Of a DNA stretch of 41,747 nucleotides, positions 40,504 to 41,747 are shown in pieces. Position numbers and translations under genes: made by a program. The notes under the pieces were generated by a model, which saw only the letters and a program-made list of their open reading frames with translations, was not told where the DNA came from and did not search any database. Source of the stretch: Chara braunii. Taxonomy: Eukaryota; Streptophyta; Charophyceae; Charales; Characeae. The stretch spans positions 253,137 to 294,883 of the forward strand of contig BFEA01000878.1 of assembly GCA_003427395.1 (NCBI GenBank). Direction: 5' to 3'. The number at the start of each line of letters is the position of its first letter. The first letter of the stretch is position 1.

Positions 40504-41747
40504 AAAACTTACCAAGATAACTTGTTGTCACTACGATTACAGCGCACCATCAATTCAACTGTATCAGACTGGTAGGATAGCGCATATACAATCATTTTTC
40601 TTTATCTTAAGTATTAGTGTTTATTGTTTTTGATTATTATTATTATTATTACTCCTGCTATTGCGATCGGATCTCACCTTCGATTCCAGCTATGTACCTG
40701 CGAGGGAATCCGTGCGATAGGAAGAAAGCACACAAGCAAGATGAGAGGAGGTCGAGCAATGACAGAAAGAGAAAACGTGAGAGAGAGAGAGAGAGAGAGA
40801 AAGAGGGAAGGAGAAACAATAAGTAGTGAATCTTGGGTGGAAGTAGCATCTGTGTGTACGGGAACGAGGCTATGAGTGTAGCGTGATACATACCTGGTGC
40901 AGGAAGCATGCGACAATTGTCGCCATATGCCCGTACTTCGGGAATGTTGTTGATGTCACATTTCGGCTTCATAATGTAGGCTAGATAGGTTATGTCACTT
41001 GTAGGCTGGGCGCACAGTGCCAGATAAGGAGTTCGACAATGGGTCGTGATTAGTGATGAAGAGAATATATCATCGAGCCACTTTTAAACTCATGCTGCGT
41101 TTTTCTTTGATGAAACTCGTGGTGCTATTCTGCTTTTGGTTCGAGGACAAGGCTTTCTGGACTCGTGTGTATGATACTTATTGATTGATGAAGTTCGCCA
41201 ACGCTCAATTTTCTTGCACTTACTATTGTTATTATTATTATTATTATTGTTATAATAATATTATTATTATTATTATTGGTTATTATTATTATTCTTAGTA
41301 GAAATTATTGAGAGAAAAAGAAAGAGAGTCACTTGAGTCAGCAACGTCAACGAATCCACCATGCTAATGATCAACCAACAATGCCCAGCCTCTCGGCCAC
41401 AATCGAGTCCAGTGTTCGACAAAAGCAGACAAAGCCCCAAGATCAATAGGCACGAGCCATCAAGCAGCAAGCTCACATACCATGAAGCCACGATGAACTT
41501 CACCTAGCGCCAAGAACCAAGCTCAGTCGTGCAGCACGGTTTGAAAGTGAGTTATCACATAGCTCGAATCACCCAGCTACCACAAAGTTCACATAGCACA
41601 AAGCACGAAGCGCTAACCTCATGTAGCTCGGTTGGAGGGAGGAAGAGAGAGAGAATGAGAGAGAGAGGGAGTGAGTGTGAGGGAATCGAGAGAGAGCTAT
41701 TACGTGGATTACTGACCTCCTGCCACATGCAACGCCTGTACCTTACC
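40504..41747. other. Unassigned stretch with microsatellites to the window end
   Basis: TTA runs at about 40629-40651 and 41224-41295, GA runs at 40776-40803 and 41640-41680. Short frames here are microsatellite-driven. The region 41330-41630 has many AGCTC/CAAGC words without a clear period. No gene recognised. Confidence 0.5.

Noticed and set aside
41273-41503. Leu-rich possible membrane protein on the minus strand
   Set aside because: Its end is encoded by the TTA microsatellite and no homologue or second copy supports it.

Overview
This window is eukaryotic, repeat-dominated DNA. No intact host protein-coding gene is recognisable. The main content is two large, decayed Ty3/gypsy-type LTR retrotransposons of one lineage. 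They lie head to head: element A on the minus strand (about 4.0-14.6 kb) and element B on the plus strand (about 22.9-36.3 kb). Both have an 18-nt primer-binding site complementary to the 3' end of plant-type tRNA-Asp. U6 snRNA-like sequences with a plant-type 5' UUCG stem occur twice. Many in-frame stops look like CAG-to-TAG or CGA-to-TGA decay, as expected under plant CHG/CG methylation. I infer a green-lineage host with a large genome, possibly a charophyte such as Chara; this is not proven from the sequence.

Layout. 1-1982: first copy of a long repeat carrying a U6-like sequence. 1983-4022: non-coding DNA including a small hairpin array. 4023-14644: element A, reading leftward. 14645-17985: two structured tandem arrays and unassigned DNA. 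17986-18630: 645-base assembly gap. 18631-20543: second copy of the U6-bearing repeat. 20545-22430: a 71-bp satellite followed by a second degenerate array. 22885-36313: element B, reading rightward. 36314-41747: non-coding DNA with a hairpin-rich tract, microsatellites and a degenerate GT-tailed tandem repeat.

Both elements share one plan: 5' LTR, tRNA-Asp PBS, Gag with a CCHC knuckle fused in frame to an aspartic protease, then RT, RNase H and integrase in the -1 frame, then a third ORF (ORF3) downstream of integrase. ORF3 has a Gag-like N-terminus, a charged or coiled-coil middle and its own second CCHC-type knuckle. A perfect splice donor (AG|GTAAGT) in both 5' LTRs and a matching acceptor just before ORF3 in both suggest that ORF3 is made from a spliced mRNA, as env is in retroviruses. 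Element B also carries three tandem copies of an unrecognised protein domain between the PBS and Gag. Both elements are inactivated by stops, frameshifts and lost catalytic residues, and no 3' LTR was found for either.

The most unusual non-coding signal is a set of hairpin arrays in which the loop is conserved while the paired arms change together (best case 15755-16460).
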